From the NCBI GenBank assembly GCA_965659725.1, contig CBFHXG010000003.1:1-64000 (forward strand): a DNA stretch of 64,000 nucleotides, given 5' to 3'. Shown one piece after another: positions 19,228-28,906 of the stretch. Under the pieces are notes generated by a model that did not search any database, was not told where the DNA came from, and was given only the letters and a program-made list of their open reading frames with translations. Each line of letters opens with the position of its first letter. Position 1 is the stretch's first letter. The translations under genes and the position numbers were made by a program. The DNA comes from Phaeocystidibacter sp965659725. GTDB taxonomy: Bacteria; Bacteroidota; Bacteroidia; Flavobacteriales; Schleiferiaceae.

Positions 19228-20302
19228 GCTTGAAGTCGGATACAACCGGCTTGTGATCGCTCCAGTCGCTTTTCACTACTGTAAATCCCACATTCTCAAA
19301 AACAGGATCGGTAAAGATGTAATCGATGCGCAAAGGCACCACGGAGAGTTTGTTATACGAATCTCCAGATCCTTGTCCTGAGGAAATGAAGGCATCATTC
19401 AACTGATCGGCAATCTGTCGGTAGACAAAACCCGTTGGCGTATCATTGAAATCGCCCGCAAGAACGATTGGGTAGGGTGATTCCGAGATGAATTGGGTCA
19501 GGTCCCTTACCTGAAATCCTCTGATCGCGTACGAATCGCGAAGCCTTCGGTAGATGTCCTTTCCGTCTTCCTCCAACTTCTCACCAGTTAGCTCAGAACT
19601 CGTATTTCCTGCAAGTGTCTGATAACTTTCTGGTCGGAGGGAGGTGTTCACCATATGAACATTGACCGCGCGCACGATAACACTATCGATCTGAATATCG
19701 GCCCATGCAAATTTCTGATAGCCTCCTCTTTCACGAGTGTAGTTCACTTCACCTTGAGCAATGATCGGATACTTTGATGCGAAACCCAGGCCATAGCTCG
19801 TGTGCTGAGTCATTCGCACATGATACTTATACGGGTAGTTGAGTTTTTCAAAGGCATCGATCTGGATATTCTCCTGAAGGAAAAGTATGTCTGGATCCAG
19901 TCCAGTGATCATTTCTGCCAACGAGGTGCGCGTTGAATCTAGATCGGCATTTAAGTAAGACTGCCAATAGTGAATGTTGTAGGTCATGATCCTCAACGAT
20001 CCTTCTTCGTTATGGTCGATCTTATTGCCGTTCAATTGGAATAGTGCGCCAAAGTGCGACCATCCCAACAGCAGAACGACCGTGCTAAGGATGGCAAATT
20101 TGGTTCCCCGGTAGATCCAATAGCCAGTGAACAAAAGTTGAACGCCGAGGACAACTGGGAAAATGAGTCCAAGTACACCCCACAAAGGTGATTCGGATGG
20201 GTCCACCGAATAGGCGTAGCAAGCAGCTAGGTAAAGCAGCATGAAGGGAAGGTGGAAGAGAAACATCAGCCTCCTTCCGAATTTGCCACTCTTTTCGCTC
20301 AC
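19208..20302 (-). CDS. Membrane-anchored endonuclease/exonuclease/phosphatase family protein
   Basis: A 364-residue protein. Three hydrophobic segments fill roughly residues 10-95 (LMFLFHLPFMLLYLAACYAY, WGVLGLIFPVVLGVQLLFTGYW, FAILSTVVLLLGW). The EEP domain follows: MTYNIHYW, DILFLQENIQ, VRAVNVHMVNT, VLAGDFNDTP and KSDWSDHKPVVSDF, all the DNase I-like catalytic motifs. Bacteroidota proteins of this kind probably act on phosphoesters outside the cytoplasmic membrane. The start is GTG, overlapping the stop of the upstream rhomboid gene (GTGA), so it closes the mutL-rhomboid operon. Confidence 0.88.
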   Translation of the reverse strand: MSEKSGKFGRRLMFLFHLPFMLLYLAACYAYSVDPSESPLWGVLGLIFPVVLGVQLLFTGYWIYRGTKFAILSTVVLLLGWSHFGALFQLNGNKIDHNEEGSLRIMTYNIHYWQSYLNADLDSTRTSLAEMITGLDPDILFLQENIQIDAFEKLNYPYKYHVRMTQHTSYGLGFASKYPIIAQGEVNYTRERGGYQKFAWADIQIDSVIVRAVNVHMVNTSLRPESYQTLAGNTSSELTGEKLEEDGKDIYRRLRDSYAIRGFQVRDLTQFISESPYPIVLAGDFNDTPTGFVYRQIADQLNDAFISSGQGSGDSYNKLSVVPLRIDYIFTDPVFENVGFTVVKSDWSDHKPVVSDFKLTTPSS

Positions 20303-21180
20303 TTTCTAGAGAATTTGAATAGGAAATCCTTCTCCTCTTTCGAGAGTTTGTCGTAGCCCTTGTCCTTGATCTTATCCAAGATCTCATCCATCTTTGCTTG
20401 ATCTGAACCCGAGGTTGTATTTTGCTTCTTTGAAGGGCGTGTTCTTGTGCTACTTCTATGGACGGTCCTCATTTTGGGTTTGCGCTTGAACAGTCCTTCA
20501 AACCGACGAATGAAATTCCAAAAGCCATTGGACCAATCCCTCCCTTTGTTCAAGGATTGGATGTACAAATAGCCTACTGCGGATCCGCCTAAGTGCGCAA
20601 TGTGACCTCCTGTATTACCATCTTGAAAATTGAGGAAGTCTATGAAGATCAAGCCAACTGCAACGATCCAAAATTTCACTTCCAGGACAAAGAAGAGTCT
20701 TACCGGCAGATTAGGCGCCTTACTAGCCGCAGCGATCACCACAGCCATTACTCCCGCTGAAGCACCGATCATTGGCGATCCTGCAGCAAGGGCTGGAGAA
20801 ATATTGAAGAGGATAAAGAACAGTATCGCACCGGCCAATCCTCCGTAGATATACACAGGTAGTACGCGCTTATCTCCCATGAATTCAACAAAGATCCTCC
20901 CTGAGAAAAACAGGATGAGCATGTTGAATAGAATGTGAAAGAAGCCGTAGTGAACGAACATATACGTGATGATCGTCCATGGCCTTGTCAACAATTCCAA
21001 GCTATTGCTCGGCATGGCCAAAAATGGTCCCACGGTATTGATGAAGTCGATCTTAGCTAGGCTGAAAATAGCCTGACCAATGATCAGTATGGCGAATAAG
21101 CCGATGTTTACATAGATGATCCTATTCAGCCAATTGGCTTGCTGAAATTGCGATCGTATTTGTTCACCGATGGATGCCAT
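20299..21180 (-). CDS. Rhomboid family intramembrane serine protease
   Basis: A 293-residue polytopic protein. The rhomboid Ser is in MIGASAGVMAV and the catalytic His in GGHIAHLGGSAVGYLY; the N-terminal MFVHYGFFHILFNMLILFFSG carries the HxxxN oxyanion region. A basic cytosolic tail of about 80 residues (RKPKMRTVHRSSTRTRPSKK) ends with a short acidic-basic helix. It is tandem to a second rhomboid gene with a two-base gap and overlaps the EEP gene downstream, so it belongs to the mutL operon. Confidence 0.93.
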   Translation of the reverse strand: MASIGEQIRSQFQQANWLNRIIYVNIGLFAILIIGQAIFSLAKIDFINTVGPFLAMPSNSLELLTRPWTIITYMFVHYGFFHILFNMLILFFSGRIFVEFMGDKRVLPVYIYGGLAGAILFFILFNISPALAAGSPMIGASAGVMAVVIAAASKAPNLPVRLFFVLEVKFWIVAVGLIFIDFLNFQDGNTGGHIAHLGGSAVGYLYIQSLNKGRDWSNGFWNFIRRFEGLFKRKPKMRTVHRSSTRTRPSKKQNTTSGSDQAKMDEILDKIKDKGYDKLSKEEKDFLFKFSRK

Positions 21181-21182
21181 GT

Positions 21183-21896
21183 TTAGTACGGACGCTTAAG
21201 TTGCCAATATCTTAAGAGTAGATAACCGAAGAGCATTCCCCCCAGGTGAGCAAAGTGAGCGATAGGGGAGGCCGCATTTGAAATACCGCTCCAAAGCTCG
21301 AGTGCTCCGTAGATCATAACGAAGTACTTCGCCTTGATCGGGAAGAGGAAATAGATGTAGATCGGTGAATTCGGGAACATCATACCAAAGCCGAGAAGAA
21401 TGCCGAAGACGGCACCGGAAGCGCCAACTACGGGTGTATGAGCTAACCTATATAGCTCTGCCATTTGATTCGATCCCGTGGTTGTCGTTAGGTCAAAAAC
21501 CGCTCGTATATCTGCCGGATTCATATTAGCGGTAAGCTCGGAGATCTGATACCAGATCACTGCTTCATGTAATATTGCTGCACCCAATGCTGATACCATG
21601 TAGAAGATCAAGAATCTTTTAGGTCCCCACAGGTTTTCCAACTGAGTGCCGAACATCCACAAGGCAAACATATTGAAGAAGATGTGCGTCAGGTTGGCAT
21701 GCATGAACATGTGCGTGACGATCTGGTAAGGCTCAAAGTAGGTCGATGCGGGGTAGTGCAATCCGAATAGATCGACAAGGTCTATCCCAAAAGAACCTTG
21801 AAGCACCCATGTAGCTAAAAAGAAAATACCATTGATGATCAATAAGTTCTTGATCACTGGCGGGAGTATAGAGAATCGTTGTGGTCTATAGTTCAT
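21183..21896 (-). CDS. Rhomboid family intramembrane serine protease
   Basis: A 237-residue rhomboid with the standard six-helix core. Motifs: THMFMHANLTHIFFNMFALWMFG (HxxxN), VGASGAVFGILLGFG (catalytic Ser) and AHFAHLGGMLFGYLL (catalytic His). It has an insertion between helices 2 and 4 rich in polar residues (ELTANMNPADIRAVFDLTTT). The start ATG overlaps the mutL stop (ATGA). It shares family but not close sequence with the adjacent rhomboid, so the pair is an old duplication or two distinct types. Confidence 0.93.
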   Translation of the reverse strand: MNYRPQRFSILPPVIKNLLIINGIFFLATWVLQGSFGIDLVDLFGLHYPASTYFEPYQIVTHMFMHANLTHIFFNMFALWMFGTQLENLWGPKRFLIFYMVSALGAAILHEAVIWYQISELTANMNPADIRAVFDLTTTTGSNQMAELYRLAHTPVVGASGAVFGILLGFGMMFPNSPIYIYFLFPIKAKYFVMIYGALELWSGISNAASPIAHFAHLGGMLFGYLLLRYWQLKRPY

Positions 21897-23725
21897 TCGT
21901 TGAATTTTTTATCGAGGTCATCGGTACCTATTTGTACAACGATCGGTTGACCAAAGATATCCGTATAAGGCATTTCACAGGCAAAGAGTTCGTGAATAAG
22001 GTGTTCCATTTCCTCTTTACCCAGTGATTTTCCGCTCTTGATGGATGTATGTTGACTCAAGCTCTTGGCCATGGCGTGATGAAGGTCGTTGCGGAATATA
22101 TCTGAATCCCGTTTACTGTCTTCCACCAATTGCTCCAGGACGCGTTGAATATCGCCTTCCGCCAGATGCATAGGGATGCCCTGTACAACGGCTTGTTGCT
22201 TACTTGCGTATTCGAGTTCAAATCCCAATCGATGTAGGGTGTCGTTCAGGTCTTTTAAGACTTCTAGATCTGAAACCGACATGTGTACATTCACTGGAAA
22301 CAACAGTTGCTGAGAGGGTGCATGGTGCTCGGCTAGGATGGTCTTGAATTTTTCATATTGTATCCTTCGATGCGCTCTTTGCTGATGTATTGCCACCAAC
22401 GCACTCTTGATCTTGGTGATCACAAAGCGATTATCGAGCTGGAAACACACTTCATCCTTACTCTGGTTCTCATCCCATTTCGCATCGATTTGGACCGATC
22501 TACCCTCCGCTGATGTCTCCTGATACAATGACTGCCAGTTTGGATCCACTCTTTGTTTTTGATACCCAGAGGAGCCGGATGCTCCCTTCGACCCCGACGA
22601 AGAAGCCTCGCTGTGGTCGGAGTCAAATGGATTGAAGTTAGGATCGACCTGAATGGTAGGTGGCACGACGGGCCGACTTGAATCCGGAATGGGAATGTCT
22701 CCCACATTCTGATTGAAATCGAGACTTGGCGCAATATTGAATTGTCCGAGTGCATGTTTCACTGCAGAGCGGATGATCGCGTAGATCGCCTTTTCATCAT
22801 CAAACTTGATCTCTGTTTTAGTTGGATGGATATTCACATCGATACGCTTAGGATCGATGTTCATATATAGGAAGTAGGATGGGTGTTCGTCTGAACGGAT
22901 CAAATGCTCGAACGCATGGTTCACTGCGTGGTGCAGATAGCTATTCTTGATGAATCGATCATTGACGAAGAAGAACTGCTCGCCACGCGTTTTCCGCGCA
23001 AACTCTGGCTTGAGTACAAACCCCTCGAGCTGAACAACGTCGGTTTCTTCGCTTACTGGAACAAGGCGCTCGTTGTATTTTTTACCGAATACAGCGGTGA
23101 TCCTCTGGCGCAGATTGCCTTCTGGTAGAAAGAAGATCTCATTGTTGTTCTGCGTAAATCGGAATGTAATGTGTGGATAGGCGAGAGCAACGTGCTCGAA
23201 GGCGTCGATGATGTGACGGTTCTCTACCGAATCGCTCTTGAGGAATTGTCGGCGTGCGGGAATGTTGAAGAACAGGTTCTTTACGCTGATGCTGGTTCCT
23301 GATGAAGTTTGACAGGCCTTTTGGTGTTTCACTTCACTTCCCTCGATGCGTAGCTCTGTACCGACCTCATCGGCTTGAGGACGCGTTTTCATTTCAACCT
23401 GGGCCACAGCGGCGATGGATGCCAAGGCTTCTCCACGGAATCCCATGGTCTTCAAATTGAAAAGGTCATCAGCCAGAGAGATCTTACTCGTGGCGTGTCT
23501 TTCAAAGGCCAGTCGGGCATCTCCATAGGACATCCCTTTGCCGTTGTCAACCACTTGAATGAGCGTCTTGCCGGCGTCTTGAACGATGAGGTGTATATCT
23601 GTACTTCCAGCATCCACGGCGTTTTCGAGTAGCTCTTTTACTACTGAAGATGGACGTTGAACTACTTCACCTGCCGCGATCTGATTAGCAACATGGTCGG
23701 GCAGAAGTGAAATGATATCGGACAT
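21893..23725 (-). CDS. mutL: DNA mismatch repair protein MutL
   Basis: A 610-residue GHKL ATPase. N-terminal motifs are VVKELLENAVDAGSTDI (motif I), VVDNGKGMSYGDA (motif II), KTMGFRGEALASIAAVA (motif III) and SGTSISVKNLFFNIPARRQFLKS. A low-complexity linker (SSGSKGASGSSG) leads to the C-terminal dimerisation domain. The DQHAxxE endonuclease motif is degenerate (IHQQRAHRRIQYE) and no CPHGRP-type block is seen, so the protein is probably not a nicking MutL, as in other Bacteroidota I am aware of. First gene of a mutL-rhomboid-rhomboid-EEP operon. Confidence 0.95.
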   Translation of the reverse strand: MSDIISLLPDHVANQIAAGEVVQRPSSVVKELLENAVDAGSTDIHLIVQDAGKTLIQVVDNGKGMSYGDARLAFERHATSKISLADDLFNLKTMGFRGEALASIAAVAQVEMKTRPQADEVGTELRIEGSEVKHQKACQTSSGTSISVKNLFFNIPARRQFLKSDSVENRHIIDAFEHVALAYPHITFRFTQNNNEIFFLPEGNLRQRITAVFGKKYNERLVPVSEETDVVQLEGFVLKPEFARKTRGEQFFFVNDRFIKNSYLHHAVNHAFEHLIRSDEHPSYFLYMNIDPKRIDVNIHPTKTEIKFDDEKAIYAIIRSAVKHALGQFNIAPSLDFNQNVGDIPIPDSSRPVVPPTIQVDPNFNPFDSDHSEASSSGSKGASGSSGYQKQRVDPNWQSLYQETSAEGRSVQIDAKWDENQSKDEVCFQLDNRFVITKIKSALVAIHQQRAHRRIQYEKFKTILAEHHAPSQQLLFPVNVHMSVSDLEVLKDLNDTLHRLGFELEYASKQQAVVQGIPMHLAEGDIQRVLEQLVEDSKRDSDIFRNDLHHAMAKSLSQHTSIKSGKSLGKEEMEHLIHELFACEMPYTDIFGQPIVVQIGTDDLDKKFNE

Positions 23726-23747
23726 GAAGGTTTTACTTAAAGGCGTT

Positions 23748-24059
23748 TTAAAGCTTATCCAATTCGATGATCTGGTCCATTGCTACGATACTACCCAAAG
23801 CAATGGCTAAGATCGTTGCCAGGACGGCGAAGATCACAATGATCCGGAAATTAAAACGCATGGAAGCCTTTCTATTTTCTTCCACACGCCCCATTCGAGC
23901 GCGCATACGATCGCGATAGGCCGACTTGCTTTCCTCAAAGATCTCAATTTCAGATTTGTCCTCCATCTTCCGACGAAGCTCCTCTTTTCGCTCGTCGTAA
24001 ATGCGATGTTTAAGTCCGAATTTTTTCGGCTCACGCTGATTTCTGAAGATAAATCCCAT
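23748..24059 (-). CDS. Small membrane protein with charged N-terminus, unknown function
   Basis: A 103-residue protein. Residues 1-70 are strongly charged and helical (KKFGLKHRIYDERKEELRRKM, then ESKSAYRDRMRARMGRVEE). One transmembrane segment follows (FNFRIIVIFAVLATILAIALGSIVA), then a short tail. No family recognised. It lies 22 bases upstream of mutL on the same strand and may be the first gene of that operon. The charged part could be a cytosolic coiled coil. Confidence 0.7.
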   Translation of the reverse strand: MGFIFRNQREPKKFGLKHRIYDERKEELRRKMEDKSEIEIFEESKSAYRDRMRARMGRVEENRKASMRFNFRIIVIFAVLATILAIALGSIVAMDQIIELDKL

Positions 24060-24166
24060 GAATTGAATTTAAGAATCTCTCGACAAAAACTAAGCCATCC
24101 AACGGTATGAATCTTGTTGCAGCTGCGTTGTTGTCGTATTATTGAGTTTCCATTCATTACACAAGT

Positions 24167-27079
24167 ATGTACAATCCCCGGTTGAAGCAATATATCTCTC
24201 TCATTTTAAGCGTATTCATAGGTTCATCAGGTCTCCTGGCCCAACCCTTCTATCAGAATGACGAAGCGGCAGAATGGGCTGACAGTTTGATGGCCAATAT
24301 GACGCTCGACCAAAAGATCGGTCAACTTTTTATGGTAGCGGCCTATTCGAACAAGGACTCCGACCATCGAGCGGAGCTTCGTGAACTTGTGGAAGACTAC
24401 CATCTAGGGGGATTGATCTTCTTTCAAGGGGGGCCGGTTCGGCAAGCTCGAATGACCAATGATCTTCAATCGAAGGCCAAGATCCCATTGATGATCGGCA
24501 TGGATGCAGAGTGGGACCTAGCGATGCGCCTGGATAGTGTTGCGAAGCTCCCTTGGCCAATGACCCTCGGAGCAACGAATGACAGCGCACTAGCCTATGC
24601 CTATGGTTTTACGATCGCTACGCATTGCAAGCGATTGGGGGTGCATTTCAACTTCGGGCCAGTACTCGACGTAAATACCAATCCTGATAACCCTATTATC
24701 GGTGTACGTGCCTTCGGCGAAACTCCAGAATTGGTTAGCAAGATGGGAGTGGCCTACATGTTAGGTATGCAAGACGCAGGCGTTCTGGCCTGTGGAAAGC
24801 ACTTTCCTGGTCATGGTGATACAGATGAAGATTCTCACAGAACGCTCCCTACAGTAGATCGATCCTATCCTACCTTACACGATGTAGATTGGATGCCGTA
24901 TCGCGCCGCGATCGATCATGGACTGGCCAGTGTGATGATAGCTCACCTGAATGTGCCTTCGCTGGATCGATCGGGTACACCGACCTCTCTTTCTCCGATC
25001 GTCGTAGATAGTTTGCTTCGCAAGGAGTTGGGCTTCCAAGGACTTTCTTTCACCGATGCGCTGAACATGAGAGGGGTAAGTGATCTGTATGGCCCTGGTG
25101 AAGTAGATCTACGCGCCTTATTGGCTGGGAATGATGTCCTGCTCTTTGCAGAAGATGTTCCAGCGGCATTCAACAAGATCAAAGCGGCCATTCAGGGTGG
25201 AAGACTAACAGAGGAGGAAGTGGCTGTTCACACCCGACGCATATTGATGGCTAAGCATGGTGCGGGTTTGAATGCTTATGAGCCTATCAATATTGAGAAT
25301 ATCTACAATGACCTTAACGATCGCGCTACGGACGTAACTCGTAGTTTGATCTTCGATAAGGCTGTTACCGTGGTTAGTAATCAAGATCGACTCCTGCCCT
25401 TGGACGTTAGTGAAGCATCAGATTATGCACTTATCCGTATGGGAAGCCGGTTCAACGATGACCTTGAAACGGCGATCAGAAAATACACTACGATAAGCAC
25501 TTTTGATCACACAGGGGGTAACGGATCGAGCGTGTTGCGCGATGTGGCTACGAAGGACGTCGTTGTTCTAGCGTATTACACGGATGACACCAACCCTTGG
25601 CGTCGTTATAAAATGAATGCCGATCAGCTTCAGTTCATTCGCCGTTTGAGATTACAGAACAAGGTGGTGCTGGTGCATTTTGCCAACCCATATGGACTAA
25701 AGGACATCGACGATCTGGAAGAGGTCGAAGCCGTGATCCAAGCCTATCAGAATACACCAGAAGCAGCCAATACGGTTGCTCAGATATTGTTCGGAGGTCA
25801 AGAGGCCAAGGGCAGACTGCCAGTTTCGGTTGGAGCTTTGATGCCATCTGGACATGGTATTCCGACATTGGACCTTCACCGCTTGAGGTATGGTCATCCT
25901 GAAGAAGTGGATATGGATCCGGCGTTCATCGCAAGGATAGATGCCGAGGTGCAAAATGCCATCAACAAGCGTGCAACTCCAGGTGCACAGGTTCTGGTAG
26001 CTCGACGAGGTGTGGTGGTAATGAACAAGACCTATGGCAAACCCACCTACGATGCTAGGGAACCTGTAAGGTGGGACCAATTGTACGATATTGCTTCCAT
26101 TACCAAGATCGCTGCCACCTTACCCATGATCATGAAGATGTATGATGAAGGCAGGATAGACCTCGAAGATGAATTGGGAGATCACCTACCGGAAACCGTT
26201 GGTACCAACAAGGAGCATCTTAAACTGATCGATATCTTAACGCATCAATCTGGCTTGCAGCCTTGGATCCCATTCTATATCAGCACACTTTCCCTTCAGA
26301 AACCCTCCGAATCATTGTATCGTGATCAACGAGAAGAAGGGTTCAATACGCAGGTTGCAGACGACCTTTGGATAGTGGATAGCTACCGCGACTCCATCTA
26401 TTCTGCGATACTCGAATCTCCTTTGAATACATCCGGTGAATACAAGTACTCCGACCTTGGTTATTACTTTTTGATTAAGGTGGTGGAGAACGCCTACAAG
26501 GCACCCATTGAAGATCTGATCCAAGAGTTTCTTTACGATCCCATCGGGGCATGGAGCATGGGGTATAGGCCGCTTCAGGAGTTCGATAGGACTGATATCA
26601 TTCCAACGGAACAAGACCGCTATTTCAGATACCAACTCGTACATGGATACGTGCATGATCAAGGTGCAGCTATGCTCGGAGGAGTAGGCGGCCATGCAGG
26701 TGTATTTGCCAATGCAAACGACCTTGCCAAACTGATGGAGGTATACCTCGATTACGGTGAATATGCAGGTCAACGGTTCTTCCGACCAACTACCTTGAAG
26801 CAATTTACGCGATGCCCGTACTGCATCAATGAGAACCGCAGAGGTATCGGTTTTGATAAGCCACAACTTGAAGGAGCGGGGCCTGCATGTGATTGTGCGA
26901 GTCCGAACTCTTTTGGTCATACAGGGTTTACTGGAACGATCGCGTGGGTGGATCCGGATGAGGAGCTTATCTATATATTCCTTAGTAATCGCATCAATCC
27001 AAGTGCTGAGAATAGAGCGTTGATAAGCATGGATGTTAGGACCAATATTCAAGAGATAATCTACGATAGCTTGTTATGA
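24167..27079 (+). CDS. Fused GH3 beta-N-acetylglucosaminidase-like and serine beta-lactamase-family hydrolase
   Basis: A 970-residue exported protein. Residues about 35-370 form a GH3 barrel with KHFPGHGDT at 211-219 (the NagZ-type His motif) and SFTDALNM at 294-301 with Asp297 as probable nucleophile. Residues 375-570 form the GH3 C-terminal domain. Residues 590-970 form a class C beta-lactamase/penicillin-binding domain with Ser644-Ile-Thr-Lys647, a YSDLGY motif near residue 755 and HTG near 919. The pairing points to peptidoglycan or muropeptide turnover outside the cytoplasm. Its stop overlaps the start of the YwqK-like gene (ATGA). Confidence 0.93.
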   Translation: MYNPRLKQYISLILSVFIGSSGLLAQPFYQNDEAAEWADSLMANMTLDQKIGQLFMVAAYSNKDSDHRAELRELVEDYHLGGLIFFQGGPVRQARMTNDLQSKAKIPLMIGMDAEWDLAMRLDSVAKLPWPMTLGATNDSALAYAYGFTIATHCKRLGVHFNFGPVLDVNTNPDNPIIGVRAFGETPELVSKMGVAYMLGMQDAGVLACGKHFPGHGDTDEDSHRTLPTVDRSYPTLHDVDWMPYRAAIDHGLASVMIAHLNVPSLDRSGTPTSLSPIVVDSLLRKELGFQGLSFTDALNMRGVSDLYGPGEVDLRALLAGNDVLLFAEDVPAAFNKIKAAIQGGRLTEEEVAVHTRRILMAKHGAGLNAYEPINIENIYNDLNDRATDVTRSLIFDKAVTVVSNQDRLLPLDVSEASDYALIRMGSRFNDDLETAIRKYTTISTFDHTGGNGSSVLRDVATKDVVVLAYYTDDTNPWRRYKMNADQLQFIRRLRLQNKVVLVHFANPYGLKDIDDLEEVEAVIQAYQNTPEAANTVAQILFGGQEAKGRLPVSVGALMPSGHGIPTLDLHRLRYGHPEEVDMDPAFIARIDAEVQNAINKRATPGAQVLVARRGVVVMNKTYGKPTYDAREPVRWDQLYDIASITKIAATLPMIMKMYDEGRIDLEDELGDHLPETVGTNKEHLKLIDILTHQSGLQPWIPFYISTLSLQKPSESLYRDQREEGFNTQVADDLWIVDSYRDSIYSAILESPLNTSGEYKYSDLGYYFLIKVVENAYKAPIEDLIQEFLYDPIGAWSMGYRPLQEFDRTDIIPTEQDRYFRYQLVHGYVHDQGAAMLGGVGGHAGVFANANDLAKLMEVYLDYGEYAGQRFFRPTTLKQFTRCPYCINENRRGIGFDKPQLEGAGPACDCASPNSFGHTGFTGTIAWVDPDEELIYIFLSNRINPSAENRALISMDVRTNIQEIIYDSLL

Positions 27080-27759
27080 AGAGATCACTTTGGATACTTT
27101 CCCTTCTCCTGAGCATTACCGCATTTGGGCAGGTTGATCCTGTCTTACCCGATGTGCTGAATCAAACCAATGTAGAGGGTGTTAAAGTTGGAACATGGGT
27201 AGAATTCCATCCCGAAGGTGCCATACGAAACGTAACTCAATACAAGAATGGAGAGTTGCATGGTGTCAGATTAGAGATGAACATTCATGGACAGACGATC
27301 TTGCAAGAATTCTATCATGAAGGCGAATTGCATGGAGAGCAACGCACGTATGATCAGCGCGGACAACTTACGAAGGTGACGAATTACCTTCACGGTGTAA
27401 AGCACGGAATAGAGTATGTATATTACACCATGCCAGGTCCGCTTCGATTACAATCCGAAACCATGTGGTCGAATGGCGAAAAAGACGGAACTTCGAAGTG
27501 GTATTATCCCGAAGGAAATGTAAGTACGGTATACGAGTATCGTCAAGGTAGCATTGAAGGTGAAGTGATATACTACCACGAAAATGGAACCAAACGACAA
27601 TCAACTTTGTATGAGAATAACCAAAAGGAGGGAGTTCATTACGAATGGTATCCAAATGGTGAAAACAAGGTGATAGGCCAATATTCAAACAATAGGCAGT
27701 CGGGTACCTGGTATTATTACGATGAAAACGGTGCGTTAGAGAGAGAACTCGCGTACTAA
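27076..27759 (+). CDS. YwqK/MORN-repeat secreted protein
   Basis: A 227-residue protein with a signal peptide (LWILSLLLSITAFGQ) and about eight MORN-like repeats of the form G-x-W/Y-x-x-Y-x-x-NG (KVGTWVEFHPEG, KNGELHGV, HEGELHGEQ, SNGEKDGTSKWYYPEG, RQGSIEGEVIYYHENG). Databases often label this family YwqK antitoxin, but no toxin gene is adjacent and the protein is secreted, so an antitoxin role is doubtful. Translationally coupled to the GH3-serine hydrolase gene, which suggests a role with that enzyme at the envelope. Confidence 0.85.
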   Translation: MKRSLWILSLLLSITAFGQVDPVLPDVLNQTNVEGVKVGTWVEFHPEGAIRNVTQYKNGELHGVRLEMNIHGQTILQEFYHEGELHGEQRTYDQRGQLTKVTNYLHGVKHGIEYVYYTMPGPLRLQSETMWSNGEKDGTSKWYYPEGNVSTVYEYRQGSIEGEVIYYHENGTKRQSTLYENNQKEGVHYEWYPNGENKVIGQYSNNRQSGTWYYYDENGALERELAY

Positions 27760-27772
27760 ACAAAGAGAAAAG

Positions 27773-28906
27773 ATGACGATAGGAATCGTTTGTTATCCCA
27801 CTTTCGGTGGGTCTGGAGTAGTAGCAACAGAACTAGGTACTTACCTGGCCAAGAAGGGACATAAGGTTCACTTTATCACATATAATCAGCCCGTTCGCTT
27901 AGATATCCTAGAAGAGAATATCTACTATCACGAAGTAAATGTGCACGACTATCCGCTCTTTCAATATCAACCCTACGAGTTGGCATTGTCGAGCAAGATG
28001 GTAGATACCGTGCTGAATGAAGGGATAGAGTTACTCCATGTACACTATGCCATTCCGCACGCTTATGCCGCATATATGGCAAAGCAGATCCTTGCAGATA
28101 AAGGGATACACATTCCGGTGGTAACCACCTTGCACGGGACCGATATCACTCTGGTTGGACGAAATCCGTCGTATAAGCCAGCAGTTACTTTTTCCATCAA
28201 CCACAGCGATATTGTAACATCCGTTTCGGAAGACCTGAAGAAGGAGACCTTGAAGTTCTTTGTGGTTAGAAAGGATATTGAAGTTATTCCCAACTTCATC
28301 GATCTATCCCTTTATGAGGGAGACCATAACTGCACACGGGCGGGATTGGCTCATCCAGGGCAGAAGATCATCACCCACATTTCCAATTTCCGAAAGGTGA
28401 AGCGGATCATGGACATTATAGAAACCTTTGCCCTTGTAAAGAAGGAGGTGGATAGTAGGTTGATCATGATCGGAGATGGACCGGAGCGTGAGCGCGCCGA
28501 AAGCCGGGCCAAGGAATTGGGTATTGGTGAAGATGTGGTGTTCTTGGGCAAGACCAACGAAGTGGAGCGGATCTTATGCATGAGCGACCTATTCCTCTTA
28601 CCATCGGAATCAGAAAGCTTTGGTCTAGCTGCACTAGAGGCTATGGCTGCCAAGGTGCCTGTGATCAGCTCCAATGCGGGCGGATTGCCAGAAGTGAACC
28701 TGGATGGCGTTACAGGTTACACCTCCAATGTGGGTGACGTCAAGAAAATGGCGAAGGATGCGGTTAAGATCTTAAAGGACGATAAACTTCATGCTGTCTT
28801 GAAGCGCAATGCCTTCGAAAGGGCACAGCAGTTCAGCATGGAGCGTATCCTTCCACTTTATGAAGATGCATACAATCGTGCATTGAGCGCGGTGGCCACC
28901 AATTAG
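27773..28906 (+). CDS. bshA: N-acetyl-alpha-D-glucosaminyl L-malate synthase
   Basis: A 377-residue GT4 glycosyltransferase of the BshA type, catalysing the first step of bacillithiol synthesis (UDP-GlcNAc plus L-malate). The start GIVCYPTFGGSGVVATELG, then HVHYAIPHAYAAY, VTTLHGTDITLVG, VIPNFIDL, and the nucleotide-binding ESESFGLAALEAMA are all BshA landmarks. Other bacillithiol genes (bshB, bshC) are not in the window. It follows the YwqK gene by 13 bases and ends with a four-base overlap on the convergent SUI1 gene. Confidence 0.95.
   Translation: MTIGIVCYPTFGGSGVVATELGTYLAKKGHKVHFITYNQPVRLDILEENIYYHEVNVHDYPLFQYQPYELALSSKMVDTVLNEGIELLHVHYAIPHAYAAYMAKQILADKGIHIPVVTTLHGTDITLVGRNPSYKPAVTFSINHSDIVTSVSEDLKKETLKFFVVRKDIEVIPNFIDLSLYEGDHNCTRAGLAHPGQKIITHISNFRKVKRIMDIIETFALVKKEVDSRLIMIGDGPERERAESRAKELGIGEDVVFLGKTNEVERILCMSDLFLLPSESESFGLAALEAMAAKVPVISSNAGGLPEVNLDGVTGYTSNVGDVKKMAKDAVKILKDDKLHAVLKRNAFERAQQFSMERILPLYEDAYNRALSAVATN

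Noticed and set aside
21893..23725. Degenerate MutL endonuclease motif as a sign of inactivation
   Set aside because: The ATPase motifs are intact, and loss of the DQHAxxE/CPHGRP blocks appears usual for MutL proteins of this phylum.
27076..27759. YwqK gene as antitoxin of a toxin-antitoxin pair
   Set aside because: The protein has a signal peptide and the adjacent genes are a GH3-serine hydrolase and bshA, not a toxin.
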